A stretch of 64,000 bases of DNA, taken from Erodium maritimum. Its lineage: Eukaryota; Streptophyta; Magnoliopsida; Geraniales; Geraniaceae. A program made the position numbers and the translations under genes. Shown one piece after another: positions 1 through 11,138 of the stretch (the first letter of the stretch is position 1; each line of letters opens with the position of its first letter). Under the pieces are notes generated by a model. That model had not been told where the DNA came from, searched no databases, and was given only the letters and a program-made list of their open reading frames with translations. The stretch is from NCBI GenBank assembly GCA_963921825.1, contig OY997593.1, positions 71,046,513 to 71,110,512 on the forward strand. Reading direction: 5' to 3'.

Positions 1-670
1 AATATAACTATAATTAGGCTTTCAACTATCAGTTTGAGCTTTTAATTGAGTTGATCCTCTAATATATTATTCGAATTATTGTGTTGTGATCTTGAGTTTA
101 CATGACTATTCTCAGACATAGTTGTGCTCCTATAGCAGGATTCAGATTGCATTACATGAATGAGCATTCTCAGATGTTTCAGTCAAATTAGTGTTCTGAA
201 TTGTTGTATTGTGATCTTGAGTTTACATGTTTTAATAGCAGGATCAATAGGACTGCATACAAAATGTTCAATTTCATACATAGTTGAGCTCTTGAAATTG
301 CATGTTTCATATAAGATCATTGGGATTACTCCAGAACATACTAGCTCTACGACATTTTTCACACGTTGCACGGGTCGTGACTTTTTTTCCACATAATTCC
401 TATAACTGTGCATCGTTTTGTAGAAAACAACGGCAAAAAGACATCAATTTACCGTTGTTTTTTGAAAAACCTAATGTTGTTTTCTGCCAACTATGACGAC
501 TATACGGATACAAAGTATCATTCTAGAAATCAACAGCTATGACGGAAAATAAAAGTCAAATGACAGATATATAACGGAGTTTCTCCAGGATCATTCCATC
601 ATGTTTTAGGACAGTGGCAAAGTTGTAAATGAAAGGGACAAAAGTTGAAGGTAGAGATAAATGCCAGTAC
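1..670. other. AT-rich stretch, probably PSBP intron 1
   Basis: If the PSBP gene is intact, this is its first intron, because the exon-1 donor lies at 669-670 on the minus strand. I found no PsbP mature-protein coding sequence on either strand here. A short imperfect hairpin near 422-466 (AAACAACGGC against CCGTTGTTTT) and a related stretch near 520-555 resemble subterminal repeats of plant CACTA transposons, but no CACTA terminus or target duplication was found. Confidence 0.45.
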
Positions 671-914
671 CAGCTTCACCATAGGCAGCATCAGCAGGTG
701 AGACCTTGGAGCCAAGAGCTGCAGCTCCGATGAGGGCAGAGAGGGCCAGCCGGCGAGAGACGGCGCCGCCGTCATCGAGCTGGACTTGGTGCTGCTGCTT
801 CAGAGCCTTGCAGACAACCTGCGATGGCTTCACGGTCGGGACCAGGTTTCGCTGTCCGGACGGGGACGATCCGGTGAGTGGGTGCAAGAAACATGTTGTT
901 GCTGTGGATGCCAT
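671..914 (-). CDS. PSBP: PsbP (oxygen-evolving enhancer protein 2), exon 1 only
   Basis: PsbP is the 23-kDa extrinsic subunit of photosystem II in the thylakoid lumen, where it supports calcium and chloride retention at the oxygen-evolving cluster. This exon encodes 81 residues: a serine/threonine-rich stromal transit peptide (1 to about 50), then a lumenal targeting segment with a twin arginine in [20 protein letters not shown], the cleavage context SPADA and the mature start AYGEA. The twin arginine fits the thylakoid Tat route known for PsbP. The exon ends GAAGCTG before a GT donor at 670-669, the phase expected for the known AYGEAAN junction. The mature part of about 185 residues is not in the window, so it lies left of position 1 or has been lost. 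The start codon is the first ATG after the G-box promoter. Confidence 0.92.
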
Positions 915-1035
915 TTCTGATTTCTATTCTTCTTCTGTTTTCTGGGTTCTTTTAGTTCAAGACCCTTGCTTGGTTCTGTGGCTCTGGTTTTGGGGTTTGG
1001 ATCATGGGATGTGGAAAAGTGAAGATGGTGTGTGT

Positions 1036-1073
1036 GGATAAGGCTGTGGAGGCTCTCATTGGTGCCACGTGGC
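1036..1073 (-). promoter_or_regulatory. Light-type promoter elements of PSBP
   Basis: A palindromic G-box GCCACGTGGC at 1064-1073 lies 150 bp upstream of the PSBP start codon. A GATAAG I-box sits at 1036-1041, between the G-box and the gene, and an ATTGG (inverted CCAAT) lies at 1058-1062. The G-box plus I-box pair is the classic arrangement of light-responsive photosynthesis promoters. No clear TATA box is seen. Function is inferred from motifs only. Confidence 0.6.
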
Positions 1074-1074
1074 A

Positions 1075-1367
1075 AGGACACTCCTCTTTGGTCAGGTACG
1101 ATATCCATGTCACGCACACTCTTCTTTGTTCTAGCTGCTTCCATGGATGTGACAAGACATTGGTCATGTTTAACCATTTACTAACGGTTAATCAGAATGT
1201 AACTAATCGAGCCTTAATTGAGGTTCAGCTTCTTTATTAGATGATAAAATCTTGAGTCCGAATTTAGTTTAGATTTGATTGTATGCCACTTAAAAAAATG
1301 AAAAAAAAAACTAAATAACCTAAAAATATGTGTGACAAAAATAATGATTTTCAAATATTTGACCTAA
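1075..1367. other. Intergenic DNA upstream of PSBP
   Basis: AT-rich sequence with short A-runs and no coding sequence that I can support. It ends at the poly-A side of the adjacent minus-strand retroelement. Confidence 0.5.
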
Positions 1368-2270
1368 TTTTTTTGAACGAAATGTGCAATATTATAACTT
1401 TTAAAATCGATTAAATCGTTGTGCATCGAGGAACAAGCTCCTCGACCACGGAAAGAAGGTCAGTATGAATGAACAATGGTTCTTTGAGCCTTTTCATATA
1501 AGAACCGTTACAGACGGTATTTTGATGCCCCACAAGCAGAGATAGAAGACGGAGGGGGGGAACGGGATACCGGAGATCCCGGGGGGACCTCGACGGTAAT
1601 GGTGATGGTGGGAGGCAAAGCATCGTCTAGGGACCCCTCCCAGGGCCAATACCCGATGCTCCCCTCCCTAGAGAAATCATTGATTCTCTGTTCGACAGAC
1701 ATTGATCCTGCAAAGATAAACTCAAATAAAAATAAATAAATAAACACCCTTTCGATTAGCCAGATCCATAATCGTGAAAGCGGTCGAGGCGGCTGCGGCG
1801 ATAGAGGCCAGGGAGAAGGACGTGCCGGCTGCGACTGCAGATCCGGCGGCGGCGACTTCAGGGGCGACTCTAGAGATGGCGGCGACAACATTAGAAGCGG
1901 CGATGACAACGACTTCAAGGATGGCGGCGACGACATCATGGACGGCGGCTGTAGAGACGGAAACCACCGGGGCGGCGGAATCAGGGGTGCTTCAGGGGCG
2001 GCGGCGGCGACTGCAGAGGCGTCGACGACTTCAGGCGGCTCAAAGGTTGGTTGACGCCGAGGTGAACCAGACGACAACCATCGGGATTGCAGAGGGGGAA
2101 CCGAACAGGATCGATAGAAGCGTTGGTGGTGGGGGGAGTCCACTGCGCGGTGGCTAACGACGACCCGAAAGGAACCCTAACAGAGAGAACTCGCGCAGTG
2201 CCCAAAAAAAATATGTCGAGAAGAGAATGGATATAGAAGAGAGGAAGAACCATGACATAAACTATAATTG
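1368..2270 (-). mobile_element. Short LINE derivative, copy 1 (minus strand)
   Basis: One of four dispersed copies of a non-LTR family in this window (others near 6.3-7.15, 48.3-49.0 and 59.64-60.14 kb). Read on the minus strand it starts near 2270 in a GC-rich leader, reaches ATGGATCTGGCTAATCGA near 1770, crosses what looks like an intron ending TTTGCAG, continues through a block matching GGCCCTGGGAGGGGTCCC, and ends in a short A-run at 1374-1368. The protein frames here are low-complexity Pro/Ser/Ala and are not a convincing gene. No reverse transcriptase is present. The target duplication was not identified. Confidence 0.6.
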
Positions 2271-2274
2271 TCAT

Positions 2275-2713
2275 AGCTACAGCCCTGATGGGACATACGA
2301 CGAAAGAATCTCAAAACCCTTACCCCCAGTGGTAGGTGTTTTACTCTATTGGCTTATTAGTAAAAGCAAAAAAAATTGCATAATAATATTAGACCTGATT
2401 AATCTTGGGTAATAGGTATGCAACATGGCACTATGAGTCTTAATTTATGAAAATGGGTAGAGTTTGGTAGGGTTGTGACTATTTATAATAGTACAATCAA
2501 AGTCTCGTGTGGCTCTATTTGTTTCTCTCATACCCACCTTTCAAAATATAAATAAGTGCAACAATTTGTTGTTTTCTTGAGTGATAGTTTGGAGAAAAAA
2601 ATACAGTAAAATTATGTCAAGTCATAAACACTGATTTTTCTCAAAAGCCAAAAATAGATTATAACAAAATAATATATAACTTCTACAAATAATTGACATT
2701 TAAATGATCCTTT
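2275..2713. other. AT-rich intergenic DNA
   Basis: No coding potential, RNA gene or terminal repeat recognised. Confidence 0.5.
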
Positions 2714-2757
2714 TTGTTACGTGATATACTTTTTTTTTTGAGAAGAACATAGGATGA

Positions 2758-4700
2758 AGAAACGCTCTTCACATACGGTTGGCTGAAAATCGTTTCCCAG
2801 TTAGTTTGAGGGAGAAACTTTGTCTTTCCCCCATCTTTGCTCAACACTTGTGTCCTTATATCGTGAACATATATCCATTCTTATTCCACCCTCTACGGTA
2901 AAGAAGGATTGCCCGATCAAACGTCCGGCCAGCAAGCATGGAGGTGTTTTTCCGGCAAAGGCGAAGGCCAATTCGTCTCCGGCCAAGAAGGTTTCGGGCA
3001 AGCATCGGGACGAGCTGATCCCAGCGACGAAACAGGCTGCGTCTTTGGAGGGAGGTTCTGCAAGGATAAGCTTGGTCTCAGAGTCACAGAAGGGTGGAGT
3101 CGCTGGCGATCTGTCCAGTCCAATCTTGCGAGCTCAGGCAGGTGTGGATGCTACGCTGCCTGTTGTTGATGTAGCCAAAGGATGTAAGGTTTTTATCTTC
3201 AACCTCCCTTACAATACCTCTTCGGTTTGGGTAAGAAATTCGTTGGGAGTGTTTGGCGAAGTGTTGTCAGTTGAGGTCCCAAAGAAACCAAACCGATCTG
3301 GTCGTTATTTTGGGTTCGTCGTATTCAAAACAAAGGAGTCGGCTTTACAGGGCATTGAAGTGCTTAACGGCTTCACACTGAACGGGTACAAGCTCCTCGT
3401 AGCACTAGCTCGACCGGAATTGGAACAGCTTGTTCGTCCAAAATCCCCTGTTTTGCTACCCTCAAAACAGAGCATCATTGGATGCGAAATGTCTGGGTCG
3501 GAGGAGGCAGAAATTCTCCGACAAGGTTCGCCGGACAATGGTAGTTCCGAGGTGTGTGTAGCTGCTGCACAATCGTTGCAGGATGAGAGATCCCCGGGAT
3601 CTTTTCCGCGCAAATCAGTTCAGTCACGACTGATTTGGAATTCCCAGATTCTTCGGCATTGATTGGTGGATCTTCTGTTACTGAAATCGCAGATCTCCCG
3701 CCCGTGATTCCCATGGCTGAGTTTTTGAATTGTTTCCTTATTTTGGAGGAGACGCAAGTTGAGGCGTGGTTTGATTCAGAAACGCGTGAGGAAGAAGATG
3801 TATCGCGTGGGTCGGAGCCGTACGTTGTTGGATCGCGTGAATCTGATTGTGGGCCAGGTGTTTTGGTTTCAAGTCAAGAGGTTGGGCTTGACATTAATGT
3901 TAAAGGCCCAGTCCAGTTGAATTGTGAACCCTCTTTGGCTGACATCTTTAAGCGTATTGGGTATGCCCTAGGCCCGTCATCTGTTGTGGGTTCGGGTCTT
4001 GAGGTTCAAGGTAGCCCTTAATCGTGTGGCCAGACAGTTGTACAAGCCCATAAGCCAGTAATGGACTCGTCACTTGAGAAGGCGGTAGATATTCTTGTGG
4101 ATCACCCGTGGAAAGATATTCTCCTGAGTCCGAAAAGTACCCCCATTGAGGTTCCAAGAAAACGTGGCCGTCCAAAAAAAGGACAACCAAAAAAGACTGC
4201 TCCTCTAGTTGTCTTTTACCAGACAAGAGCCAGAACATCGGTTGATAAGGGGGGTCAAGCGGGAAGTCTCACCATCGACATTGCTAAACAAAGTAAAGAT
4301 GGAGAGTGGAGCTTTACTAAGAGAACTGTGAGAAGGGTTGTTGCCACGCACCCAGTTTCTGAACCCCCACAGCAGGTTGAGGTTGAGGAGGGTATCGATG
4401 TTAGCGAGGACGAGGTTATCCCGGAATGGATTTCGGGTCACTCAACTCCTGTTTCGGTCTCTAATCGATTTCTTTGCTTGTTTTCGGATAGGAAGTAGGC
4501 AAGGAGGGCGGTGCTCTGTTTGGTTTACTTTTCTGTTTTAGTTTGGTTTTTATTTTGTTTTTTGCTTTTGTTTCGGTAGGGAAAAAAGGTCCTTTTAAGG
4601 ATTGTTTTTCTCGCATCGTTTTACTTTTTGTATAACGTTTGCCTAATCAATTTTTCGCTTATAAAAAAAACTATTATTACTGGAAAAGGAAATAGGATGA
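2758..4700 (+). mobile_element. L1-type LINE with RRM ORF1, no ORF2, nested in the outer insert
   Basis: The 3-prime end has the plant LINE form, TTTTTCGCTTAT followed by an A-run at 4663-4670, and an ORF1-like protein lies inside. There is no reverse transcriptase between ORF1 and the tail, so this is an internally deleted or non-autonomous copy. A shared ATAGGATGA at 2749-2757 and 4692-4700 may be the target duplication. It is imperfect in its extension and lies about 20 bp past the A-run, so the ends are tentative. Removing this block joins the outer element into a smooth 3-prime end. Confidence 0.62.
2820..4498 (+). pseudogene. LINE ORF1 with RNA-recognition motif
   Basis: The first frame (2820-3662, 280 residues) is Lys/Ser/Pro-rich at its start, then carries an RRM at about residues 122-200 with RNP2-like VFIFNLPY and RNP1-like GRYFGFVVF, followed by YKLLVALARPE. 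RRM-bearing ORF1 proteins are known from one group of plant L1 LINEs, where they bind element RNA. Coding continues in another frame (3635-4021, then 4061-4498 after a stop) with an AT-hook-like basic patch PRKRGRPKKGQPKK near 4159-4200. The ORF is therefore interrupted by a frameshift and a stop. It is not a host splicing factor, because it sits inside a LINE-tailed element. Confidence 0.66.
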
Positions 4701-6113
4701 TGAGCTCATAACTGTACTCATCGTACGAGATAGAATCCAACTACAGAACATAAAGCAATAATAGAAATCTAAAAGATGCTTGATGCATAGGGGCGGTTGA
4801 AGGGGAAATCTGCGGTAGCATCCAGGGAAGCCATGGATACCGATACATCATACTTCTACCAAATGGCACTGGGCGAGCAAACCAAGTGAAAGGGGATTCC
4901 GATTGGACATAAATCGACTCTGAGGTTCGCTCTAGTAGAATACTGAGTCCTTAGAGTGACGTCCCGGACAGCCCTGTAACCAGGAGCTGAAGTGGCTCAG
5001 ATGGACTTTGCATTCTCCCGAGGAACCAGTAGACGTCGTCCCCCTTCGGATGATAATGAGGGCCTTAAAAAACGTATAATTGCTGGTTCCCGATCTGATT
5101 GGAGAGTGTCGCGCCGGTACTTGGTGGAATCGATGCCACCCTACGTCCAGTGAGGCGGTATTACCGGCAAACCCCCCACTGGACCCCGAATGACTCATTG
5201 ATCTAGGCGAGGGAGCGTTTCGCCCCTCGCCGTTTGTGGTGTTCCTCCATTTCCCAGGCCCCGGTCCTGCCCCGAAACCCGACCCAGAACCCTGCCCATG
5301 TCCAGTCCGTGACCCAGGGTGCACTCAACATGGGTCCACCCAGACCTGACCCGATCCAACCCGACCCAAACCAGTCCACCCAGACCAGGTTCCTCCTCCG
5401 CCCAGACTGGGTCTGATCCGACCCGTCCAACCCGGCTCGGCCCGTAACCAGAGCCCATCTCAGCCCAAGACCACCGAACCCTCGTTTCCCTTGCCTGCAG
5501 CGCCGTCAACCATCCTCTCGGAACCCTAGCCAACACCGGCTTCTTCTCTAACGCCGCCATCTTCTCCTGCCGGCTGCCAGACTCCGTCATGGCCCAAGAT
5601 AGTGTGCTTGGAACCCTAGTCTCTCGTTCCTCTTTCCCCTGCAGCGCCACCACCTTCTCCCTTCGTCCACCAGACTCAGACAACTCGGACTCAGACTTCG
5701 CAACCACCACACGCGACGCCATCATCGACGGAGGCCATGGTTCACGTACCACCCGCTCCCACGCCATGAACTCCATTAGAGACGTCATCCGAGCCCCACC
5801 TCGCGACCTCAGCGCCGCCGCCCTTAACGCCTCACCTCGCGGCGTCAGCACCGCCGCCGCCTGTACTTCCCGATCCTCTACACACAATGAGATTGGTTGC
5901 CCCGAAAGAGATTTCTCCGGCTCCGATCCCATCACAACCAGACCAAGAGGATTGTTTCGCTCATTCTCATGGTCTGCCTCGCCTCCACCTTTGTCTCTTG
6001 GGCACATCGTTGAAGAAGATGAGAGACTTAATCGCAAAAAGGCAAGCCTCAAACCCTAGGGTTTAGAGAACTCGGCTCTGCACATCAACATTATGCTTGT
6101 TACGTGATATACT

Positions 6114-6290
6114 TGAATTAAAAGTTCAAAATTACTTTTTTAAGCGTGGATTTTATATAATTATCCATAATTAAATCTCAACTATTATTTAATTTAATTT
6201 TAGTTAGTGTGATAGAAAAAATTAATTAATGTTATAGAAGTCATAAATTCACTGTAATCTAAACTCCCAGATTCTCATAAGATCTGTCAG
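6114..6290. other. AT-rich spacer
   Basis: Nothing recognised. Confidence 0.4.
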
Positions 6291-7146
6291 TTTCCTTTTT
6301 CGGTAGGGTTGTTCTCTTTGTCAGGGCTCTTTTCGAGTTGTCTCTAGTCACCGCGATGTTGGTTCCTTTCCGCAATCAACAACATGTCTTTCGATTTTGA
6401 TTGGGTCCCCTCTACAATTTCGGTGGTTGCCGTCTGGCTTACCTCGACATGAATCGACCTCCCTGTCCCGGAGTCCCTCGACCTCTCTGTATCGGATTAT
6501 CCCTCCTGATCAACCCTTGCCGTCTCTAAAGCCATCACTGGCGCGTCCATCTCCTTAGCCTTCACCGATGCACCCTCCTCGACCCCTCTCTCGATTATGG
6601 ATCGGGGTAATCGATTGAGTCTTTTTTATATAATTTAATTTCTTCTTTGCATGGTCAATAACTAGTGAGTAGAGATTCAGAAAATTTTATTGAGAGGGAA
6701 CCCTGATTCACGTATATCCTCCCAATAAAATTGTCAAGTTTAGGTTCGGTCACACTCTACACGACGAAAAAAGTTCTCTCCATGAGATCAAGAGTGTTTA
6801 GGCACCACCTTAAACAATCCTCTTTAGTGCATTAGTTTAAGTTTCAGGGACCTACCTAAGGAAATGTCCCTGGTTAAAGCTGATTCTCCCTATATTACTA
6901 ATGAGGTCACAAAACGAATCATCTTTATGGGAATCTTGGATTAAGTAGCATTCAGGCACCACCTTGAGCCGTCTTCATCAGTTTCATTAGTTTCGTAGTT
7001 TACTTACGGTTTGCCTTTGTCGCTTTTATAAACCGTGATATAAGATCATCTTGTATCAGAATTATTGTTTGGGGACCTTCTATAACCCCAAGCATGTAAC
7101 GACTTTTAAATATTAATAAAATCCATACTTTTCCTTCAAAAAAAAT
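6291..7146 (+). mobile_element. Short LINE derivative, copy 2
   Basis: Same family as the 1.4-2.3 kb copy. GGTTGCCGTCTGGCTTACCTCG near 6421 matches the minus-strand leader of copy 1, and CTCTCGATTATGGATCGGGGTAATCGA near 6590 matches the shared ATG segment. The element ends AATAAAATCC and then TTCAAAAAAAA at 7135-7146. No ORF2 is present. The 5-prime boundary is approximate. Confidence 0.6.
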
Positions 7147-7549
7147 CTTAATTATTTAACCATCCATTAAAATATCTGACAATTTTAACCAAATAAAGTT
7201 CTAATCTTCAATAAAGATGTAAGACTATTTTTTTCATGAATGTTGGCAGTATTATAATGTGAAAAAGGGTCTTTATGGCAAGTGTGGCTGCTCCTCAAGT
7301 TTGGTAAGCTGGGCGCAGTAATGGGACTTGGCGAGAACATGGATGAAACGGCGGCGCATTGCCTAAAATCAAACCGATTTACTGTGAAGAAATCGAAAGC
7401 AGAAAGTTATGGAATTTTCTTACTTTACCCACTAGCACATGGCCATTTCTTGTTTGTGCACAGTAGTGATGGTGATGGGCATAGGCTAGGCTCGGGTCGT
7501 GTACGTACAGAGCTGGAATTGAACCAGTTTTTATTGTGTAACCCACCTA
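7147..7549. other. Upstream region of the reticulon gene
   Basis: Probably the promoter of the downstream RTNLB gene. No TATA box or known element is convincing. Confidence 0.35.
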
Positions 7550-7572
7550 TCTCTCTCTCTCTCTCTCTCTCC
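7550..7572 (+). repeat. (CT)n microsatellite
   Basis: About eleven CT units, probably at the start of the RTNLB transcript. Pyrimidine-rich CT tracts near plant transcription starts are common. Confidence 0.85.
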
Positions 7573-8328
7573 TTTTAGAGCTCACAAGTTCAGTGTGGTA
7601 ATGTTCTTACAGTGATTACGGAGAAGACCCACCAATCCGATAGCTGATTCGTTCATTTTCTCCACGAAAGATTAGATTTTTACATCTGGTTTGTGCTTTC
7701 ACCTTCTTTTATTTTGATCTTTATACTGGTTTGTGCTATCTGGGTTTAATATGGAGTTAGGTTGCTGATGTTTTTTTTGTTGATATTATTGTTTATCTGT
7801 TTTTGGCTACTTTATGGATTTTTGGTTTCTGGGTAGCTTAAATTGTTCAGTGATGATTTGTTTTCAAGTGTTTGCACTTGTTTGTGATGTAAGATTGAGT
7901 TTGGGTTGTTTGGATTCTTCTTATTCTTAGGAGGGAAAAGTTATTTTTCATTAATCTGTCGATCGTGGCTTCTGGGTTACCTCAAGGGTTAGGGGATTTT
8001 TAGTTTCAGTCATGAATTTTGATAGCTTGATACTGGGTTTTCTTAGTGGTACCATGTTCAGGTTGTTTTAATTCCTTGTTTTAGTACCACACATATCGGT
8101 CGAGGTTGATCCTGAGCTGTTCCCTCACTTTTTTTTTTCAGGCTACTACACTTATATCATTTTCTATGATTCTTCAATTTTTTGGTCTAAGTATTACATG
8201 GATGCAGTCAGTTTGATCAGGTTGTTTGGATTATTATATTGTCTTCAGCTGGGATAAGATAATCGATAGGCTTCATTGATTATCTGAAATGTTTTGATTT
8301 TGTTTTAGTTGAGTGTTAGATTAGTTTA

Positions 8329-8443
8329 GAGCATTTGCAGTGCACGTGACAAGTAGCCCAGGCGAATTCGCCAAAAAGTACAGATCTGCCCCAACTTCCA
8401 AAACCAAATCGCCCATCCTTTTTGCCCTCCATTGTTGATGCTC
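8329..8443. mobile_element. Tourist-like (Harbinger) MITE
   Basis: Begins GAGCATTTGCAGTG and ends CATTGTTGATGCTC, flanked by TTA on both sides (8326-8328 and 8444-8446). Termini of the GAGCA type with a 3-bp TWA duplication define Harbinger MITEs. It lies in the presumed 5-prime UTR intron of the reticulon gene. Confidence 0.8.
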
Positions 8444-8530
8444 TTAGAGTGGTTTCAGTCTTAGGTTCAGTTTATCTGTCATACTATACAGATTCAACAA
8501 ATATTTCTTGTTTCTTCAAGTATAGCGAAA

Positions 8531-10928
8531 ATGCCTGAGAAAATAACAACAGAGGAGCTTTTGGGCAACATCATGGAGACTATTGCTGATAACATTCCAA
8601 GGCACAAAACCGGGTCAATTTTCCAGGAATCCCAATCTGACTCCGTATCTTCTCAGATCAATCGACTGTTCGGGCGCCAAAGGCCTGTCCACCATGTTTT
8701 CGGGGGAGGGAAAAGTAAGAACACTTTCCCCCCTAACAATACAATAACTTCTGATTTTTTGTAAGTGACATCCCCCAAATATTTTCCATCTACAAATCCA
8801 TTAATGGAGTTAATTTTTATGCAAAAAGTCGAAAGCGCTACTGTAAAAGTGCATACATAAGGGTTCCAAATTGCAAAACACGTATACATGAGGGTTACAA
8901 GTTACAAAAAAAAAAGTATAAATATAAAGGGAAAACTGTCATTTCCAACAAATTGAAGTTATGTGACTGTCACATGACTAGTTTCCGTCAAAGATAACGG
9001 ATTTGCAGACTGAAAATAGTTGGGGGATGTCATTTACAAAAAAAATAATAGTGCACCGATAGTATTTGGAAAACGTGCATAGTTCATTGCAAGATTTTGC
9101 AATTATCCCTACTAAATATCATTTCACCCAATTTTGTAGCGGCGGACGTGTTGTTGTGGAGGAACAAGAAGATCTCAGCTAGTGTTTTAACTGCTGCAAC
9201 CATTATCTGGTTACTCTTCGAATGGCTTGATTACCATTTTCTTACTCTTGTATGCTTTGCCCTGGTTCTCGGTATGCTTGCTCAGTTTGTTTGGTCAAAT
9301 GCTTCAGGCCTAATGAAAAGGTGATTCTTATTCATACAAGTTTGATTCTTATCGCTGTGATTTACTGAATTTGTAGCTCTCTGTGAAAAACCTTCATGGT
9401 TGCAGATCTTCAGCTAGAGTCCCACGTCTTGTTTTGCCCGATGAGTTATTTGTCAACATAGCCAGATCAGTTGGTGCTCAAGTCAACGAAGCTCTCTTGT
9501 ATCTTCAGGATATTTCTTGTGGAGGAAACTTGAAGCAATTTCTGATGGTATGTTTGATCTCTTATTTTATCGTGTTGATAATAGTATGTTTCATACAAAA
9601 TGTTTTTGTTCATGTAAACAAACTCAGGCTTGTGTTTAAATTGGATCTGCTTCTGATAATTTTGCAGTAGTTTAGGTTGTGATGTTCTAATTTCAAATTG
9701 TAAGAAATACTAAATCGTCATTCTTAATGATATATGATTGAGGGATAATCTCATAAAACTGCACTAATCTTGTCATGTTTCTCACTTAAATAATACTAGT
9801 TTTTGTTTTAAAAATTTCTCACTTTACTCTATTTTAGTGATAAATGAAGAAAATAGAGTAAACTGAGAAATTTTGGAAGTCAGTGTAATTAAGTGACTAA
9901 CATAAGAAAATGATATATTTTACCCGAGTTCCCTGCGTTGCTGCAAGGATATTTTCATCATTTGTTACCAAAATAGAGTAAAGTGAGCAAATTTGGGGTC
10001 AATCTCGTTAAGGGAGAAACATGAAAAAAATTAGTGTAGTTTTGTGAGATTATCCATGCGATTAATTATAATGATATCATCACAGGTCGTGGGAAGTTTG
10101 TGGGCTGTTGCTGTGATAGGGAGCTGGTGCAATTTCCTCACCGTTATGTATATTGGTGAGATATACTTACCAGCTGCTTTGCTCATTTCATAGAAGAAAA
10201 AATAGGGATAATTGCAAATAAGTACCCTGAAGTATTGATTTCTTTTCCAAGTTGTAGCCCTCTGCTATGATAATTGTAATAAGGTTCCTTGTACTTGTAT
10301 TTTTGTTGCACTGTGTAAATTTGTTTGAAAATGATGATTTTACCCTTAATATTTGAAATCTAAAAATAATAAGATAAACAAAGAGGAAGAAAATTTAGAG
10401 AAGTGAAAATTCTAGATTTTTTGTTTTGTTTTTACTTATCATTTTAAGATGTAAAATTTCGTAAAATCGTCGTTTTGGAACAGATTTACACAAAGTCAAC
10501 CAGAATACATGTGCAGGGCAGTTTTTTTTGCAATCATCATAGCAGAGGGCTACAACTTGTAAAAAGTCAATACCTCAGGGTACTATTTTGGAATCATCCC
10601 GAAAAATTATATCAGAAGTTCAGAATTGTATCAGTGCAACATAGTTAAAAACTTTACTTTACGGTGAGATTAATTGGACCTTATTTGTTTCTGATGGTCT
10701 GTTTGAGATGTCCATAGCTACACATCTTCGTTAAAGGTTTAAACTTTCTTATTCGGTTCAGGCTTTGTTGCTGCTCATACCTTACCGGTTCTGTACGAGA
10801 GGTATGAGGACGAAGTTGATAGCTTTGTAAACCAGGTCCTTGGGCAATTTCAGCACCATTATCGGAAGGTCGATACTGGTTTCCTCGGGAAGATTCCAAG
10901 AGGAAGAATGTGGAAGAAGCACGACTGA
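8531..10928 (+). CDS. Reticulon-like protein B (RTNLB), five coding exons
   Basis: Reticulons shape ER tubules by wedging two long hydrophobic hairpins into the outer leaflet. Coding exons are 8531-8714, 9140-9320, 9406-9547, 10086-10155 and 10762-10928. All introns are GT-AG with consistent phases, giving 247 residues, the usual RTNLB size. After a short soluble N-terminus (SSQINRLFGRQRPVHHVFGG), the reticulon domain spans about residues 50-247. Its first hydrophobic region is near 75-115 (LLWRNKKISASVLTAATIIW onward), its linker near 120-165, and its second hydrophobic region near 166-205, followed by YERYEDEVD. The C-terminus KKHD fits a KKXX dilysine ER-retrieval signal. A 5-prime UTR intron probably ends at TTCTTCAAG just before the start. 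All introns but one are enlarged by MITEs. Which RTNLB paralogue this is cannot be settled by eye. Confidence 0.93.
8722..9109. mobile_element. MULE-type MITE filling RTNLB intron 1
   Basis: The two halves are inverted. TGTAAGTGACATCCCCCAA near 8760 matches the reverse of GGGGGATGTCATTTACA near 9021-9037, and the outer right end is GCAATTATCCC (9099-9109). The same family sits in a PIF4 intron with a perfect 9-bp duplication. The left boundary is approximate. Confidence 0.65.
9743..10055. mobile_element. MITE with 26-bp terminal inverted repeats in RTNLB intron 3
   Basis: Starts GGATAATCTCATAAAACTGC and ends GCAGTTTTGTGAGATTATCC-like, with near-perfect pairing over about 26 bp. Internal repeats of the form AAAATAGAGTAAAGTGAG occur in both orientations. 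A diverged relative lies at about 31.36-31.65 kb in PIF4. The target duplication is not clear. Confidence 0.7.
10205..10600. mobile_element. MULE-type MITE in RTNLB intron 4
   Basis: Begins GGGATAATTGCAAATAAGTACC and ends in GGTACTATTTTGGAATCATCCC, a decayed inverted repeat. The flanks GAAAAAATA (10196-10204) and GAAAAATTA (10601-10609) agree at 8 of 9 positions, the 9-bp duplication expected of Mutator-like elements. Confidence 0.78.
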
Positions 10929-11138
10929 GAGTCTCTGTTACAGAGAAGAGCCGAACCACTCTTAAACTAAACAGTTGCTTCTAGTACAAGCAACTTATCT
11001 TATCTATTGTTACTGAACCTATTGCTGATTTGCCATTCATTTGCATAGAACCCAGTTCCTAAATCTCTGTTAGCACCTATGTTTCAGTCAGTACAAGGAT
11101 GTCATGTCTAAAAATGTGAATTAAAAATAAGTTCAATA

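Larger units (their letters stand above)
2714..6113 (-). mobile_element. Retroposed element with 17-bp target duplication
   Basis: The 17-bp sequence TTGTTACGTGATATACT occurs exactly at 2714-2730 and 6097-6113. Immediately inside the left copy is a run of T (2731-2739), i.e. a poly-A tail on the minus strand. This is the signature of target-primed reverse transcription, so the insert (2731-6096) entered on the minus strand with its 5-prime end at 6096. After removing the nested LINE at about 2758-4700 the insert is about 1.4 kb. It carries a GC-rich 5-prime half with AAACCCTAGGGTTT near 6055, an imperfect Gly/Pro/Arg-rich reading frame (6052-5195) that I do not recognise, and a noncoding 3-prime half. 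It could be a non-autonomous LINE-mobilised element or a processed copy of a cellular transcript. Confidence 0.72.

Noticed and set aside
1508-2143. Proline/serine-rich 211-residue frame
   Set aside because: Shared in pieces by other copies of the short LINE family and low complexity, so not a host gene.
2820-3662. RRM protein as a host splicing factor
   Set aside because: It is followed by a LINE 3-prime tail and a decayed extension, and its RRM context fits LINE ORF1 better.
5195-6052. 285-residue minus-strand open frame, GC-rich
   Set aside because: Low-complexity composition, overlapping open frames on both strands, no domain, and it lies inside a retroposed element. Described only as part of that element.
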